Shown: positions 29,635 to 37,345 of the stretch, one piece after another
Layout of the letters: every line of letters starts with the position of its first letter
How positions within the stretch are numbered: the first letter of the stretch is position 1
Source of the DNA: Bacteroidales bacterium
GTDB lineage: Bacteria; Bacteroidota; Bacteroidia; Bacteroidales; P3
Assembly (NCBI GenBank): GCA_009785505.1
Contig: WQWA01000012.1
Location: forward strand, 1 to 45,836
DNA length: 45,836 nt
Direction: 5' to 3'
Program-made: the position numbers and the translations under genes
The notes under the pieces: generated by a model
Databases searched by the model: none
What the model saw: only the letters and a program-made list of their open reading frames with translations
Told to the model about the DNA's origin: nothing

Positions 29635-31446
29635 TTACATTCTTTCGGGCGCAGTGATACCAAGCAATCCGAGTGCATTTTTTAAAACATCTGCGGTGAA
29701 TTTTGACAACACCAATCTGAATTCACGAAGATTTTGATTTTCCTCTTTCAACACAGGAATATCTTGATAAAACCCGTTAAATTCTTTAGCTAAGTCGAAA
29801 GCGTAGTTCGCAATTAGTGCAGGGCTGAGATTATCGCCGGCTTGCTTTACAACACTTGGAAAATCGTGCAAAAGCATCAGAATTTGCTTTTCTTTTTCAA
29901 GAATATTCACATTAGACCCTTCGGCTACGCTCAGGGCAGGCGTTTTTTCTTCCAAATTCTCTAATCCGGAACGTTTAATGAGCGAGCGAATTCGAGCGTG
30001 TGTGTATTGAATGAAAGGTCCGGTGTTCCCGTTAAAATCAATCGATTCATTGGGATTGAACACCATATTTTTGACCGGATCGATTTTCAAAATAAAATAT
30101 TTTAGGGCTCCCAAAGCAATCGTGCGATACAGAGTATTTGCTTCCTCACTCTCGAAATTGTCGATTTTTCCAAGTTCTTCGGTCGTTTTTTTTGCGGTTT
30201 CAACCATACTTTCGATTAAATCATCGGCATCAACAACCGTTCCTTCGCGAGATTTCATTTTGCCCTCGGGCAGTTCGACCATGCCGTACGACAAGTGTGA
30301 AATGCTGTCAGCCCAAGCGTAACCCAATTTTTTTAGCACAATTTTCAACACATCGAAATGATAATTTTGTTCGTTGCCCACAACGTAAATCATTTTTTCT
30401 GCATGATAATCATCGTAACGAAGTTTAGCAGTACCAAGGTCTTGTGTCATATACACTGATGTTCCGTCCTTGCGGAGTAAAAGCTTTTCGTCCAAACCTT
30501 CATCGGTTAAATCCGCCCAAACTGAGCTATCGTCACGTTGTGTAAGATAACCGTCTTCCAAGCCTTTTAATGCAATTTCTTTACCCAAAAGATAGGTTTC
30601 CGACTCGTAATAAATTTTGTCGAAATCGACACCCATTTTTTTGTAGGTTTCATCGAAACCTGCGTAAACCCAACTGTTCATCATTTCCCACAAACTACGA
30701 ATTTGTTCGTCGCCTGCTTCCCATTTTCGCAACATCTCTTGAGCTTCAAGCAGGATTGGTACAGTTTTTTCGGCTTCTTCTTTTTCTGTACCATTTTCCA
30801 CCATTTCCGCAACTTGGGATTTCAAAACTTGATCGAATTTTACGTAATATTTTCCAACCAGATGATCGCCTTTTATGCCTGTGTTTTCAGGTGTTTCACC
30901 ACTTCCGTAAAGTTGCCAAGCGAGCATGGATTTACAAATATGAATACCGCGATCGTTGACTAAGTTTACTTTTTTTACATCATAACCGTTGGCTTTTAGA
31001 ATTTCGGCGACCGACCAACCCAAAAGGTTATTGCGGATATGTCCTAAATGCAAGGGTTTGTTGGTATTTGGTGAGGAATATTCCAAAACGGTCGGTTGTA
31101 GAGACGCACGGTCGTGCGTCTCTACGAAACCAAAACGATTATTTTTCCGATTCTTTTCCAAAAAATCCAAATAATAATTTGTATCAATTTCTAAATTCAA
31201 AAAACCTTTGACCACATTGAAGTTCGTGATTTCTCTACAGTTCTCTAACAATTTCTCACCGATAAATTGTCCGGTTTGTTCGGGCGATTTTTTCGCCACT
31301 TTTACGAAAGGGAAAACCACAACAGTAATGTTTCCTTCAAAATCTTTTACTGTTTTCTGAACTTGTATCTGCGATGGTGCCAAAGCTAAACCGAAAGCAT
31401 CGTTGATGATTTTTGCGGTTTGATTTGCTATAATTTGTTCTATCAT
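29635..31446 (-). CDS. argS: arginyl-tRNA synthetase with two in-frame repeat inserts
   Basis: The 603-residue class I synthetase has an N-terminal Add-1 domain, S-S-P-N-T-N-K-P-L-H-L-G-H (HIGH motif ending at 136), G-K-M-K-S-R-E-G (KMSKS region) and the C-terminal DALR anticodon-binding domain ending P-E-R-M. Two segments come from dispersed repeats: V108-Q117 from the 28-base palindrome at 31098-31125, just before the HIGH strand, and P503-S511 (A-L-S-V-A-E-G-S) from the repeat at 29917-29936, at the entry of the DALR domain. The frame and all motifs are kept, so the protein is probably active. Operon with rlmB upstream (5-base gap). Confidence 0.95.
   Translation of the reverse strand: MIEQIIANQTAKIINDAFGLALAPSQIQVQKTVKDFEGNITVVVFPFVKVAKKSPEQTGQFIGEKLLENCREITNFNVVKGFLNLEIDTNYYLDFLEKNRKNNRFGFVETHDRASLQPTVLEYSSPNTNKPLHLGHIRNNLLGWSVAEILKANGYDVKKVNLVNDRGIHICKSMLAWQLYGSGETPENTGIKGDHLVGKYYVKFDQVLKSQVAEMVENGTEKEEAEKTVPILLEAQEMLRKWEAGDEQIRSLWEMMNSWVYAGFDETYKKMGVDFDKIYYESETYLLGKEIALKGLEDGYLTQRDDSSVWADLTDEGLDEKLLLRKDGTSVYMTQDLGTAKLRYDDYHAEKMIYVVGNEQNYHFDVLKIVLKKLGYAWADSISHLSYGMVELPEGKMKSREGTVVDADDLIESMVETAKKTTEELGKIDNFESEEANTLYRTIALGALKYFILKIDPVKNMVFNPNESIDFNGNTGPFIQYTHARIRSLIKRSGLENLEEKTPALSVAEGSNVNILEKEKQILMLLHDFPSVVKQAGDNLSPALIANYAFDLAKEFNGFYQDIPVLKEENQNLREFRLVLSKFTADVLKNALGLLGITAPERM
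29917..29936. repeat. CCCTTCGGCTACGCTCAGGG repeat inside argS
   Basis: It is a member of a dispersed family (core CTTCG...GCTCAG) seen also at 44410-44440 and 44499-44536. On the argS strand it encodes A-L-S-V-A-E-G. Confidence 0.7.
31098..31125. repeat. GTAGAGACGCACG palindrome inside argS
   Basis: Two perfect 13-base arms around a 2-base centre. On the argS strand it reads V-E-T-H-D-R-A-S-L-Q without a stop, between F107 and the T-V-L-E-Y-S-S-P core strand. Confidence 0.9.
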
Positions 31447-31451
31447 TGTTG

Positions 31452-32189
31452 TTAAGTATTTCGTTGTCGTAAAGTTTCAAAGAGAACCACGCCACAAGCT
31501 ACGGAAACATTCAGCGATTGAATATTTCCGTGCAACGGAATAGCTACTTGTTGGTCACATAATTTCAGATATTCGTTAGAAACGCCGTCTTCTTCCGAGC
31601 CCATGATGATGGCGGTCGGTGTTGTGAAATCGGCATCGGTATATTTTATTTTAGCTTTCTCCGTTGTAGCAACGACTTGCAGACCGCTGGCTTTAAGAAA
31701 GTGAATAGTTGTCTTTAGATTTTCTTCACGACAGATATTCATCGTGTGAATCGCACCGGCAGAAGTTTTTATCGCGTCTTCGTTAATTTGTGCAGAACCT
31801 TTGCTTGGAATAACCACCGCATCAACGCCAACACATTCGGCGGTTCGGACAATCGCACCGAAATTCCGCACATCGGTAATGCGATCCAAAATCAAAACCA
31901 ACGGAATTCGACCACTTTCAAACGTAGACATAATCACGTTTTCGAGCGATTGATATGAGACATTCGACAAAAAACCTACAACACCTTGATTGTTGTTTGG
32001 CGCTAATTTATTGATTTTTTCAACCGGAACATACTGCGTTGGAACGCGATTTTCGCGAATTAATTCGTTCAATTCTCTATACAAATCGCCTTTCAGACCT
32101 ATTTGGATAAACAGTTTATCAATTTCTTTGCCCGCTTTGATTGCTTCGACAATTGGGCGAATGCCATAGATTAAGTTCGTTTTTTTCAT
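31452..32189 (-). CDS. rlmB: RlmB/TrmH-type rRNA 2'-O-methyltransferase (SPOUT)
   Basis: The 245-residue protein has an N-terminal substrate-binding domain (L-I-Y-G-I-R-P-I-V-E-A-I) and a SPOUT domain with L-D-R-I-T-D-V-R-N-F-G-A-I-V-R-T-A-E (motif 1, catalytic Arg), I-I-M-G-S-E-E-D-G-V (motif 2) and I-P-L-H-G-N-I-Q-S-L-N-V-S-V-A (motif 3). It probably makes Gm2251 in 23S rRNA. ATG 32189 is chosen; an upstream TTG at 32201 would overlap recR. It lies 1 base after the recR stop, so translation is coupled. Confidence 0.9.
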   Translation of the reverse strand: MKKTNLIYGIRPIVEAIKAGKEIDKLFIQIGLKGDLYRELNELIRENRVPTQYVPVEKINKLAPNNNQGVVGFLSNVSYQSLENVIMSTFESGRIPLVLILDRITDVRNFGAIVRTAECVGVDAVVIPSKGSAQINEDAIKTSAGAIHTMNICREENLKTTIHFLKASGLQVVATTEKAKIKYTDADFTTPTAIIMGSEEDGVSNEYLKLCDQQVAIPLHGNIQSLNVSVACGVVLFETLRQRNT

Positions 32190-32190
32190 A

Positions 32191-32793
32191 TTAAATTTCA
32201 ACTCGATTGATGATACTTCGCCCTAATGTAACTTCGTCTGTGTATTCCAATTCATCGCCAATTGCTACGCCTTTTGCAATTGTGGTGAGTTTGATACCTG
32301 TCGGGGAAATGTGTTTGTGAATGTAAAATTGTGTAGTTTCGCCATCCATAGTGCTTGGAAGCGCTAATAAAACTTCTTGAATTGGCTCATTTTTTAGGCG
32401 TTCAAACAAATTTTCCAAATTTAAATCTCGTGGAGAAACGCCTTCAATCGGTGAAATCACGCCGCCCAAAACGTGATAATACCCTTTGAAAGATGCCGTG
32501 TTTTCAATCGCCATCACATCTCGAACATCGCAAACAACGCACAACAGCGAGGCATCACGTGAAGAACTTTCACAGATATTGCAAACCGGTTTGTCCGACA
32601 GATTATGACAGCATTCGCAATACTGCATTTCCGTGCGCATCGCCAACACGTGTTTAGCAAAGTCAATCGCAACTTGTTCGTCCTGCTTGAGCAACCACAT
32701 CGCTAAGCGCAAGGCTGTACGTTTGCCAATTCCAGGCAATTTCGAGAGCTGTTCGACGCCGTTTTCCAAAAGTTGCGAAGGGTAGGAATGCAT
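32191..32793 (-). CDS. recR: recombination mediator RecR
   Basis: The 200-residue protein has an N-terminal helix-hairpin-helix (L-P-G-I-G-K-R-T-A, 19-27), the zinc finger C59-x2-C62 and C71-x2-C74, and a Toprim domain (L-L-C-V-V-C-D-V-R-D-V, then G-V-S-P). It works with RecFO to load RecA at gaps. It lies 47 bases after miaB; the gap is filled by the CGTCATTGCGA element whose one end reaches into miaB. Confidence 0.95.
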   Translation of the reverse strand: MHSYPSQLLENGVEQLSKLPGIGKRTALRLAMWLLKQDEQVAIDFAKHVLAMRTEMQYCECCHNLSDKPVCNICESSSRDASLLCVVCDVRDVMAIENTASFKGYYHVLGGVISPIEGVSPRDLNLENLFERLKNEPIQEVLLALPSTMDGETTQFYIHKHISPTGIKLTTIAKGVAIGDELEYTDEVTLGRSIINRVEI

Positions 32794-32814
32794 TTTGATT
32801 TTTGATTTTTAAGT

Positions 32815-32885
32815 CGTCATTGCGAGCATAGCGAAGCAATCTATTTATTTTGGATTGCTTCACTGCTTTGCAGTTCGCAATGACG
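32815..32885. repeat. CGTCATTGCGA-family palindrome across the miaB 3' end
   Basis: The outer arms CGTCATTGCGA/TCGCAATGACG and inner GAAGCAATC/GATTGCTTC span 71 bases. It supplies the last residues (R-H-C-E-L-Q-S-S-E-A-I-Q-N-K) and the stop codon of miaB, and most of the spacer to recR. Confidence 0.9.
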
Positions 32886-34187
32886 TGAACCTTTTAGTGT
32901 TATTGCACTGCAATCGGTAACTTTGATATGAACATAATCGCCGATTTTTTCGTTGGTGTGGTCGAAAACAACGACTTTATTTTGCGAATTTCGCCCAAAA
33001 TATTGCTTATCGGATTTTTTAGAAACACCCTCAACTAAAACTTCAAATGTTTTACCAACATCTGCTTGATTACTTTTTAACGAAAGTTCTTGTTGTTTGT
33101 CGATAATCTCTGTCAAACGGCGAGATTTCACATCATCAGGAACATCATCGGGATAATTTTCAGACGCAAATGTGTTCGGACGTTCCGAATACTTGAACAT
33201 AAATGCAGATGAATAACCGACTGTTTCCATTAATTTGATCGTGTTCTGGTGATCGGCTTCGGTTTCTCCACAAAATCCGGCGATAATGTCTGTCGAAATA
33301 CTGCAATCCGGCATATAACGTCGGATTGCCGAGATTCTATCTAAATACCAAGCGCTATCGTATTTGCGTTTCATTTTTTTGAGAATGGCATCGCTACCCG
33401 ATTGAATTGGTAAATGGATAGCTTTGCAAATGTTTGGATATTTGCTCATGGTTTCCAACAATTCATCGCTCAAATCTTTGGGGTGCGATGTTGCGAAACG
33501 CAGGCGGAGTAGGGGATTGACCTCTGCGGCACGAGCTAAAAGTTGTGCGAAATTTACATCGTTGTAGTGATACGAATTTACATTTTGTCCTAATAAAGTG
33601 ATTTCACGGTAACCTTGTTCAAACAATTTTTTGGCTTCTTCGATAATCGTTTCAAAATCTCTACTACGCTCTTTCCCACGTACATAAGGCACTACGCAAT
33701 ACGCACAAAAGTTTTCACAGCCACGCATAATCGCAATAAACGCGGAAACTTGATTATCACCAACACGGACAGGTTCAATTTCTGCATAAGTTTCTTCTTC
33801 GGAAAGTAGCACACTGACTGCTTTTTCACCGGTTTCAACCGTATTTAGTAAATTCGGCAAATTGCGATAAGCATCGGGACCAACCACCAAATCTACAGAT
33901 TGTTGAATCTCTATCAATTCCTCTTTTAAACGTTCTGCCATACAGCCCAAAATACCGATTTTTAAGTGCGTTTTTTTCTTTTTCAAGAAACTGAATTCTT
34001 GCAAACGATTGAGCACACGCTGTTCGGCATTATCACGGATTGAACATGTATTTACGAAAATAATATCTGCTTCTTTGTAGTTTTCAATCGCCGAATAACC
34101 CGCAGAAACCAAGACAGAATGCACAATCTCGCTGTCGGAAAAATTCATCTGACAGCCGTAAGTTTCGATAAAAAACGTTTTGTTCAT
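32841..34187 (-). CDS. miaB: tRNA-2-methylthio-N6-dimethylallyladenosine synthase MiaB, repeat-derived C-terminus
   Basis: The 448-residue radical-SAM methylthiotransferase has N-terminal cluster ligands C12, C48 and C82, the radical-SAM triad C157-x3-C161-x2-C164 (C-E-N-F-C-A-Y-C), and a TRAM domain at the end (V-L-V-E-G-V-S-K-K ... Y-V-H-I-K-V-T). It methylthiolates i6A37 of tRNAs. The last about 14 residues after K-G-S are encoded by a palindromic repeat and are not family sequence. The -7 box at 34192 is 4 bases from the ATG, so the mRNA is probably leaderless. First gene of miaB-recR-rlmB-argS-rimM. Confidence 0.95.
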   Translation of the reverse strand: MNKTFFIETYGCQMNFSDSEIVHSVLVSAGYSAIENYKEADIIFVNTCSIRDNAEQRVLNRLQEFSFLKKKKTHLKIGILGCMAERLKEELIEIQQSVDLVVGPDAYRNLPNLLNTVETGEKAVSVLLSEEETYAEIEPVRVGDNQVSAFIAIMRGCENFCAYCVVPYVRGKERSRDFETIIEEAKKLFEQGYREITLLGQNVNSYHYNDVNFAQLLARAAEVNPLLRLRFATSHPKDLSDELLETMSKYPNICKAIHLPIQSGSDAILKKMKRKYDSAWYLDRISAIRRYMPDCSISTDIIAGFCGETEADHQNTIKLMETVGYSSAFMFKYSERPNTFASENYPDDVPDDVKSRRLTEIIDKQQELSLKSNQADVGKTFEVLVEGVSKKSDKQYFGRNSQNKVVVFDHTNEKIGDYVHIKVTDCSAITLKGSRHCELQSSEAIQNK

Positions 34188-34191
34188 TCTG

Positions 34192-34199
34192 CAAAGATA
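34192..34199 (-). promoter_or_regulatory. -7 promoter box for the miaB operon
   Basis: TATCTTTG on the minus strand, 4 bases from the miaB ATG. Confidence 0.75.
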
Positions 34200-34205
34200 C
34201 GAATT

Positions 34206-34238
34206 TTAATTGAGAATTGAGAATGGAAAATTGAGAAT
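34206..34238. repeat. AATTGAGAATTGAGAAT-type low-complexity repeat
   Basis: Short direct units TTGAGAATTGAGAATGGAAAATTGAGAATT lie between the divergent miaB and ATL promoters. A similar stretch (AATTGAAAATCGAGAATTAAG) follows the xerC promoter at 38265-38285. Confidence 0.5.
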
Positions 34239-34276
34239 TTTTACGCTTCGGCAATAAAATAATAAAGATTTTTTCG

Positions 34277-34284
34277 TATCTTTG
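34277..34284 (+). promoter_or_regulatory. -7 promoter box for the ATL gene
   Basis: TATCTTTG, 22 bases before the ATG at 34307. Confidence 0.8.
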
Positions 34285-34306
34285 TGAGACAAAGTAGCTA
34301 AATCTA

Positions 34307-34639
34307 ATGAATCCCCTTGAAAAACAAGCTTTCCGGCAAGCCGTATATGATATTGTGCGATTGGTTCCAAAGGGACGAGCAACGAGTTATGGTGCGATTG
34401 CACGGGCTATCGGTTTTTCTAACTTTTCGAGAATGGTCGGCAAAGTGATGAGTGAATGTCCGTCCGATGCGAAGATACCCGCTCACCGTGTGGTTAACAG
34501 TCAAGGTTTTTTATCTGCCAAAGGTACATTCAATACTCAACAAGAGCGCTTGGAAGCAGAAGGTATTGTTGTGAAAAATGATAAAATAAAGAACTGGCGA
34601 GTTGTGTTTTGGGATCCGATGAGGGAGCTGTCTATGTAA
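34307..34639 (+). CDS. alkyltransferase-like protein (ATL), MGMT fold without the acceptor Cys
   Basis: The 110-residue protein is the DNA-binding domain of O6-alkylguanine transferases (V-P-K-G-R-A-T-S-Y-G-A-I-A-R helix with the arginine-finger region). The active-site P-C-H-R-V is P-A-H-R-V here (I-P-A-H-R-V-V-N), so it cannot accept an alkyl group. Known ATLs with Ala or Trp at this place bind O6-alkylguanine and hand it to nucleotide excision repair. Its last 8 bases overlap the convergent XRE gene. Own promoter. Confidence 0.9.
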   Translation: MNPLEKQAFRQAVYDIVRLVPKGRATSYGAIARAIGFSNFSRMVGKVMSECPSDAKIPAHRVVNSQGFLSAKGTFNTQQERLEAEGIVVKNDKIKNWRVVFWDPMRELSM

Positions 34640-34847
34640 TATCTTCTGCTTCGTATTCGAGTATGTCTGACGGTTGACATTCCAACTCTTTGCACAATGC
34701 TTCCAGTGTGCTGAACCGTATGGCTTTTGCTTTTCCCGTTTTCAAAATAGACAGATTAGCCGGCGTAATTCCCACTCGTTCCGATAGGTCGTTGAGCGAA
34801 ATCTTGCGTTTCGCCATCATCACATCTAAATTAACTATAATTGGCAT
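34632..34847 (-). CDS. XRE-family helix-turn-helix regulator (YozG-like)
   Basis: The 71-residue protein is a single Cro/C1 HTH domain: M-M-A-K-R-K-I-S-L-N-D-L-S-E-R-V-G-I-T-P-A-N-L-S-I-L-K-T-G-K-A forms the recognition region (about 9-40) and C-Q-P-S-D-I-L-E-Y the typical end. It sits 11 bases after a DUF2975 membrane-protein gene, a common pairing; it may regulate that operon. Confidence 0.88.
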   Translation of the reverse strand: MPIIVNLDVMMAKRKISLNDLSERVGITPANLSILKTGKAKAIRFSTLEALCKELECQPSDILEYEAEDIT

Positions 34848-34858
34848 ATCTCTCTTAT

Positions 34859-35527
34859 TTATACGGTTAAATCCTGCTCCTCTTTCAGTGGAACGGAAAT
34901 TTTTAGCACTTCGGCAAACATCAGTACCACAAAGCCTAGCAGAAGAAGTATTTCATTTCCCCATTGCATTTGCACTGAATAACCCTCTATATGAACAATA
35001 TGTGTGGCAATCTTGTAATAGATATAATTGTATACCAAATTTACAAGATAGAACAACAGCAGGGCATAACCAACTTTTCTCAATCTTTTAATATTCCGAA
35101 AGTCAAAAAATTTGTTCCTTGTGACGGAACGTACAATGCGGAATACTTGAATTGGAACCATTAGTATTACATATATCATAATAGGAGAAAACAAATACAA
35201 TGCTAAATTTCTTGCAGTGGTGAGTCTTTTGGGTACTCTTTCCCTCACATCGGTTCTTATCTCGACCACTACTCTTTCGAATTCCACGCTCATGGGAATA
35301 TTGTCCAATTGATTTACTATTGTTGTTGGAAAAGTATAAAAACCGTTCTCTGGTCTTAAGGAGAGGTAGAAAGTTTTTGGAGAATATCCTCTTCCAACTC
35401 GAGTGTCGTTGTAACCGGCTTTAAATCCTTCAATAAAACTAGGTATTCCGCGATAAACCTGTCCAATAACAATTATCGCATAAACAACACCTACTGCAAT
35501 CGTAATTATTTTTAAACGTTTATTCAT
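34859..35527 (-). CDS. DUF2975 family membrane protein
   Basis: The 222-residue protein has four likely membrane helices: about 7-25 (I-I-T-I-A-V-G-V-V-Y-A-I-I-V-I-G-Q-V-Y), 107-126, 153-172 and 190-210. A beta-rich exported loop sits between the first and second (about 27-105). This is DUF2975 architecture. The start ATG 35527 follows the -7 box at 35557; the frame extended to 35650 is not used. The pair with the XRE regulator suggests a signalling or stress module. Function unknown. Confidence 0.8.
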   Translation of the reverse strand: MNKRLKIITIAVGVVYAIIVIGQVYRGIPSFIEGFKAGYNDTRVGRGYSPKTFYLSLRPENGFYTFPTTIVNQLDNIPMSVEFERVVVEIRTDVRERVPKRLTTARNLALYLFSPIMIYVILMVPIQVFRIVRSVTRNKFFDFRNIKRLRKVGYALLLFYLVNLVYNYIYYKIATHIVHIEGYSVQMQWGNEILLLLGFVVLMFAEVLKISVPLKEEQDLTV

Positions 35528-35556
35528 TTTACATAATGTTTTATGGTTTGACTCCA

Positions 35557-35564
35557 CAAAGATA
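35557..35564 (-). promoter_or_regulatory. -7 promoter box for the DUF2975-XRE operon
   Basis: TATCTTTG on the minus strand, 29 bases from the ATG at 35527. Confidence 0.75.
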
Positions 35565-35650
35565 CAACATTTTTTTGAATAAAACAAGAAAAATATATCG
35601 AAATTCGATAAAATAATATTGATTATTGATGAAATTATGCCGTTCTTCAA

Positions 35651-37042
35651 CTATTTGCCAATGCAAAAGCGGGAAAACACCGCCCCAAGCACATCGTCGG
35701 CAGAAATTTCGCCGGTAATTTCGCCTAAATGGTGCAACGCACCACGGATATCAATTGCGACTAAATCAGCCGAAATGCCGGATTCGAGGGCATTTTCAGA
35801 GCTTGTTATGAAAATTAGGGCACGGTTTAATGCTTCGTAATGTCGTAAATTACTGACCAAAGTTCGGTCGGAAACCTTTTGTTCACTCGCTAATTCAAGC
35901 AATTTGTCAATTAATTTTTCGATACCGATTCCGTTTTTGGCGGAGATTGGGATTTCGTTGGAGGAATTTGTGAAATTCGGTATGCTATCAATCTTATTTA
36001 TGACATGAATAATCTGTTGGTTTGGGCGAAGGGCGAAGGGCGAAAGGCAAAGGGTTTCTTTAGCTTTCGCCTTTTGCCTTTCGCCTTTTGCCTCGTCAAC
36101 GACGATAACAATCTGTGCTTTCTCAATCGTCTTTTTCGTGCGTTCAATACCGATATTTTCAATCGTGTCGGAAGACTCTCGAAGCCCTGCCGTATCAATG
36201 AATCGGAATAATGTGCCACGAATGTTCAGTGTGTCCTCAATTGTGTCGCGCGTAGTACCGGGGATTTCGGAAACAATGGCTTTTTCTTCGTTGAGTAGTG
36301 CGTTTAGCAACGTTGATTTTCCTACATTCGGCTTGCCGACAATCGCTACGGGAATGCCGTTTTTTAAGGCATTTCCCAATTTGAATGAGTCGGAAAGCGT
36401 TTGAATTTCGACTTTAATTCGCTGTAATAATTCCAACAGTTTTTCTCTATCGGCAAATTCTACATCTTCTTCCGAAAAATCCAGCTCTAATTCCAAAAGT
36501 GCCGTAAAATCTATCAATTCCTGACGAAGTTGTTTGATTTTTTCTGAAAAACCACCTCTCAATTGCTCAATCGCTAAACGGTGTGAGCCCTCGGACTGCG
36601 AATGTATCAAATCAGCAACGGCTTCGGCTTGCGACAAATCCATTTTTCCATTCAAAAAAGCCCGTTGCGTGAACTCGCCTGCATTCGCCAAACGACAACC
36701 GTTTTCAATTAAAATTTGCAAAATTTTTTGCTGAACATAAGTCGAACCGTGGCAAGAAATTTCTACAACATCCTCGCCGGTGTACGACTTCGGGGTTTTA
36801 AAGTAAGTTACAACTACTTCATCAATTAGTTCACCATTGTTGTGAAATTCGCAGAATTGGGCTTTTCGTTCCGTCATTGCGAGGGAGGCACGACCGAAGC
36901 AATCCACAACAGTACTAGATTGCTTCGCCTTCGGCTCGCAATGACGGCTCACGAGAGAGAAAGCATTTTTCCCCGAGATTCTAATCACCGCAATACCGCC
37001 AACACCAAACGGTGTAGCGATGGCACAAATTGTGTCGTGCAT
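35651..37042 (-). CDS. mnmE: tRNA modification GTPase MnmE with two different in-frame repeat inserts
   Basis: The 463-residue protein has an N-terminal TrmE domain (T-P-F-G-V-G-G-I-A-V-I-R-I-S-G), central helical part, G domain (G-K-P-N-V-G-K-S 236-243, D-T-A-G 283-286, N-K-I-D 349-352) and the C-terminal C-I-G-K with Cys460. With MnmG it modifies U34 of tRNAs. Residues about 32-58 (S-R-H-C-E-P-K-A-K-Q-S...A-M-T-E-R) come from the palindrome at 36872-36946. Residues about 319-340 (K-G-E-R-Q-K-A-K-A-K-E...) come from a second element at 36024-36092 inside the G domain, just before the NKxD strand. All motifs stay intact. Last gene of xerC-hpf-mnmE. Confidence 0.96.
   Translation of the reverse strand: MHDTICAIATPFGVGGIAVIRISGKNAFSLVSRHCEPKAKQSSTVVDCFGRASLAMTERKAQFCEFHNNGELIDEVVVTYFKTPKSYTGEDVVEISCHGSTYVQQKILQILIENGCRLANAGEFTQRAFLNGKMDLSQAEAVADLIHSQSEGSHRLAIEQLRGGFSEKIKQLRQELIDFTALLELELDFSEEDVEFADREKLLELLQRIKVEIQTLSDSFKLGNALKNGIPVAIVGKPNVGKSTLLNALLNEEKAIVSEIPGTTRDTIEDTLNIRGTLFRFIDTAGLRESSDTIENIGIERTKKTIEKAQIVIVVDEAKGERQKAKAKETLCLSPFALRPNQQIIHVINKIDSIPNFTNSSNEIPISAKNGIGIEKLIDKLLELASEQKVSDRTLVSNLRHYEALNRALIFITSSENALESGISADLVAIDIRGALHHLGEITGEISADDVLGAVFSRFCIGK
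36024..36092. repeat. GGGCGAAGGGCGAAAGGC-type palindromic element inside the mnmE G domain
   Basis: Left arm units GGGCGAA/GGCGAAAGGCAAAGG and right arm CTTTCGCCTTTTGCCTTTCGCC are roughly complementary, forming a long imperfect hairpin. The mnmE frame passes through. Confidence 0.8.
36872..36946. repeat. CGTCATTGCGA-family palindromic element inside the mnmE N-terminal domain
   Basis: 75 bases with the same outer arms and inner GAAGCAATC/GATTGCTTC as the aroE and miaB copies; on the mnmE strand it reads R-H-C-E-P-K-A-K-Q-S and so on. Confidence 0.9.
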
Positions 37043-37045
37043 TTA

Positions 37046-37333
37046 CTATTTTTTGAGTTTTTCGATTTGATTTTTCAACGCATCGCAAGCCTCTAAACAC
37101 GCTTCTTCAAAGGCTTTTGCTTGTTTACTTGCAAAGAATTCATGACCAGGAATATTCAAACGAATATCTACAATTTTATTACCTTGCTCGTGATCTTGTT
37201 CCAATTTCAAAACCACATCAATACCTGTTGCTTCCTGCGGAAGATGCTTGGTCAAACGTTCGAGTTTGTCATGAATAAATTCATAAAGTCTGTCTGATGC
37301 CTTGAATTTCAAGGATTGAATGTTGATGTTCAT
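37046..37333 (-). CDS. hpf: ribosome hibernation-promoting factor (short HPF/YfiA type)
   Basis: The 95-residue protein has the beta-alpha-beta-beta-beta-alpha fold signs: M-N-I-N-I-Q-S-L-K-F-K-A-S-D, L-Y-E-F-I-H-D-K-L-E-R-L, the basic K-Q-A-K-A-F-E-E-A helix. Short HPFs lack the dimerisation domain of long HPF. It would bind the 30S decoding site in stationary phase. Placed between xerC (12 bases) and mnmE (3 bases) in one operon. Confidence 0.92.
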   Translation of the reverse strand: MNINIQSLKFKASDRLYEFIHDKLERLTKHLPQEATGIDVVLKLEQDHEQGNKIVDIRLNIPGHEFFASKQAKAFEEACLEACDALKNQIEKLKK

Positions 37334-37345
37334 GATATATAGTTT

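Noticed and set aside
22892-36946. CRISPR array formed by the repeated palindromes
   Set aside because: The copies are kilobases apart, palindromic and inside genes; no regular spacer pattern.
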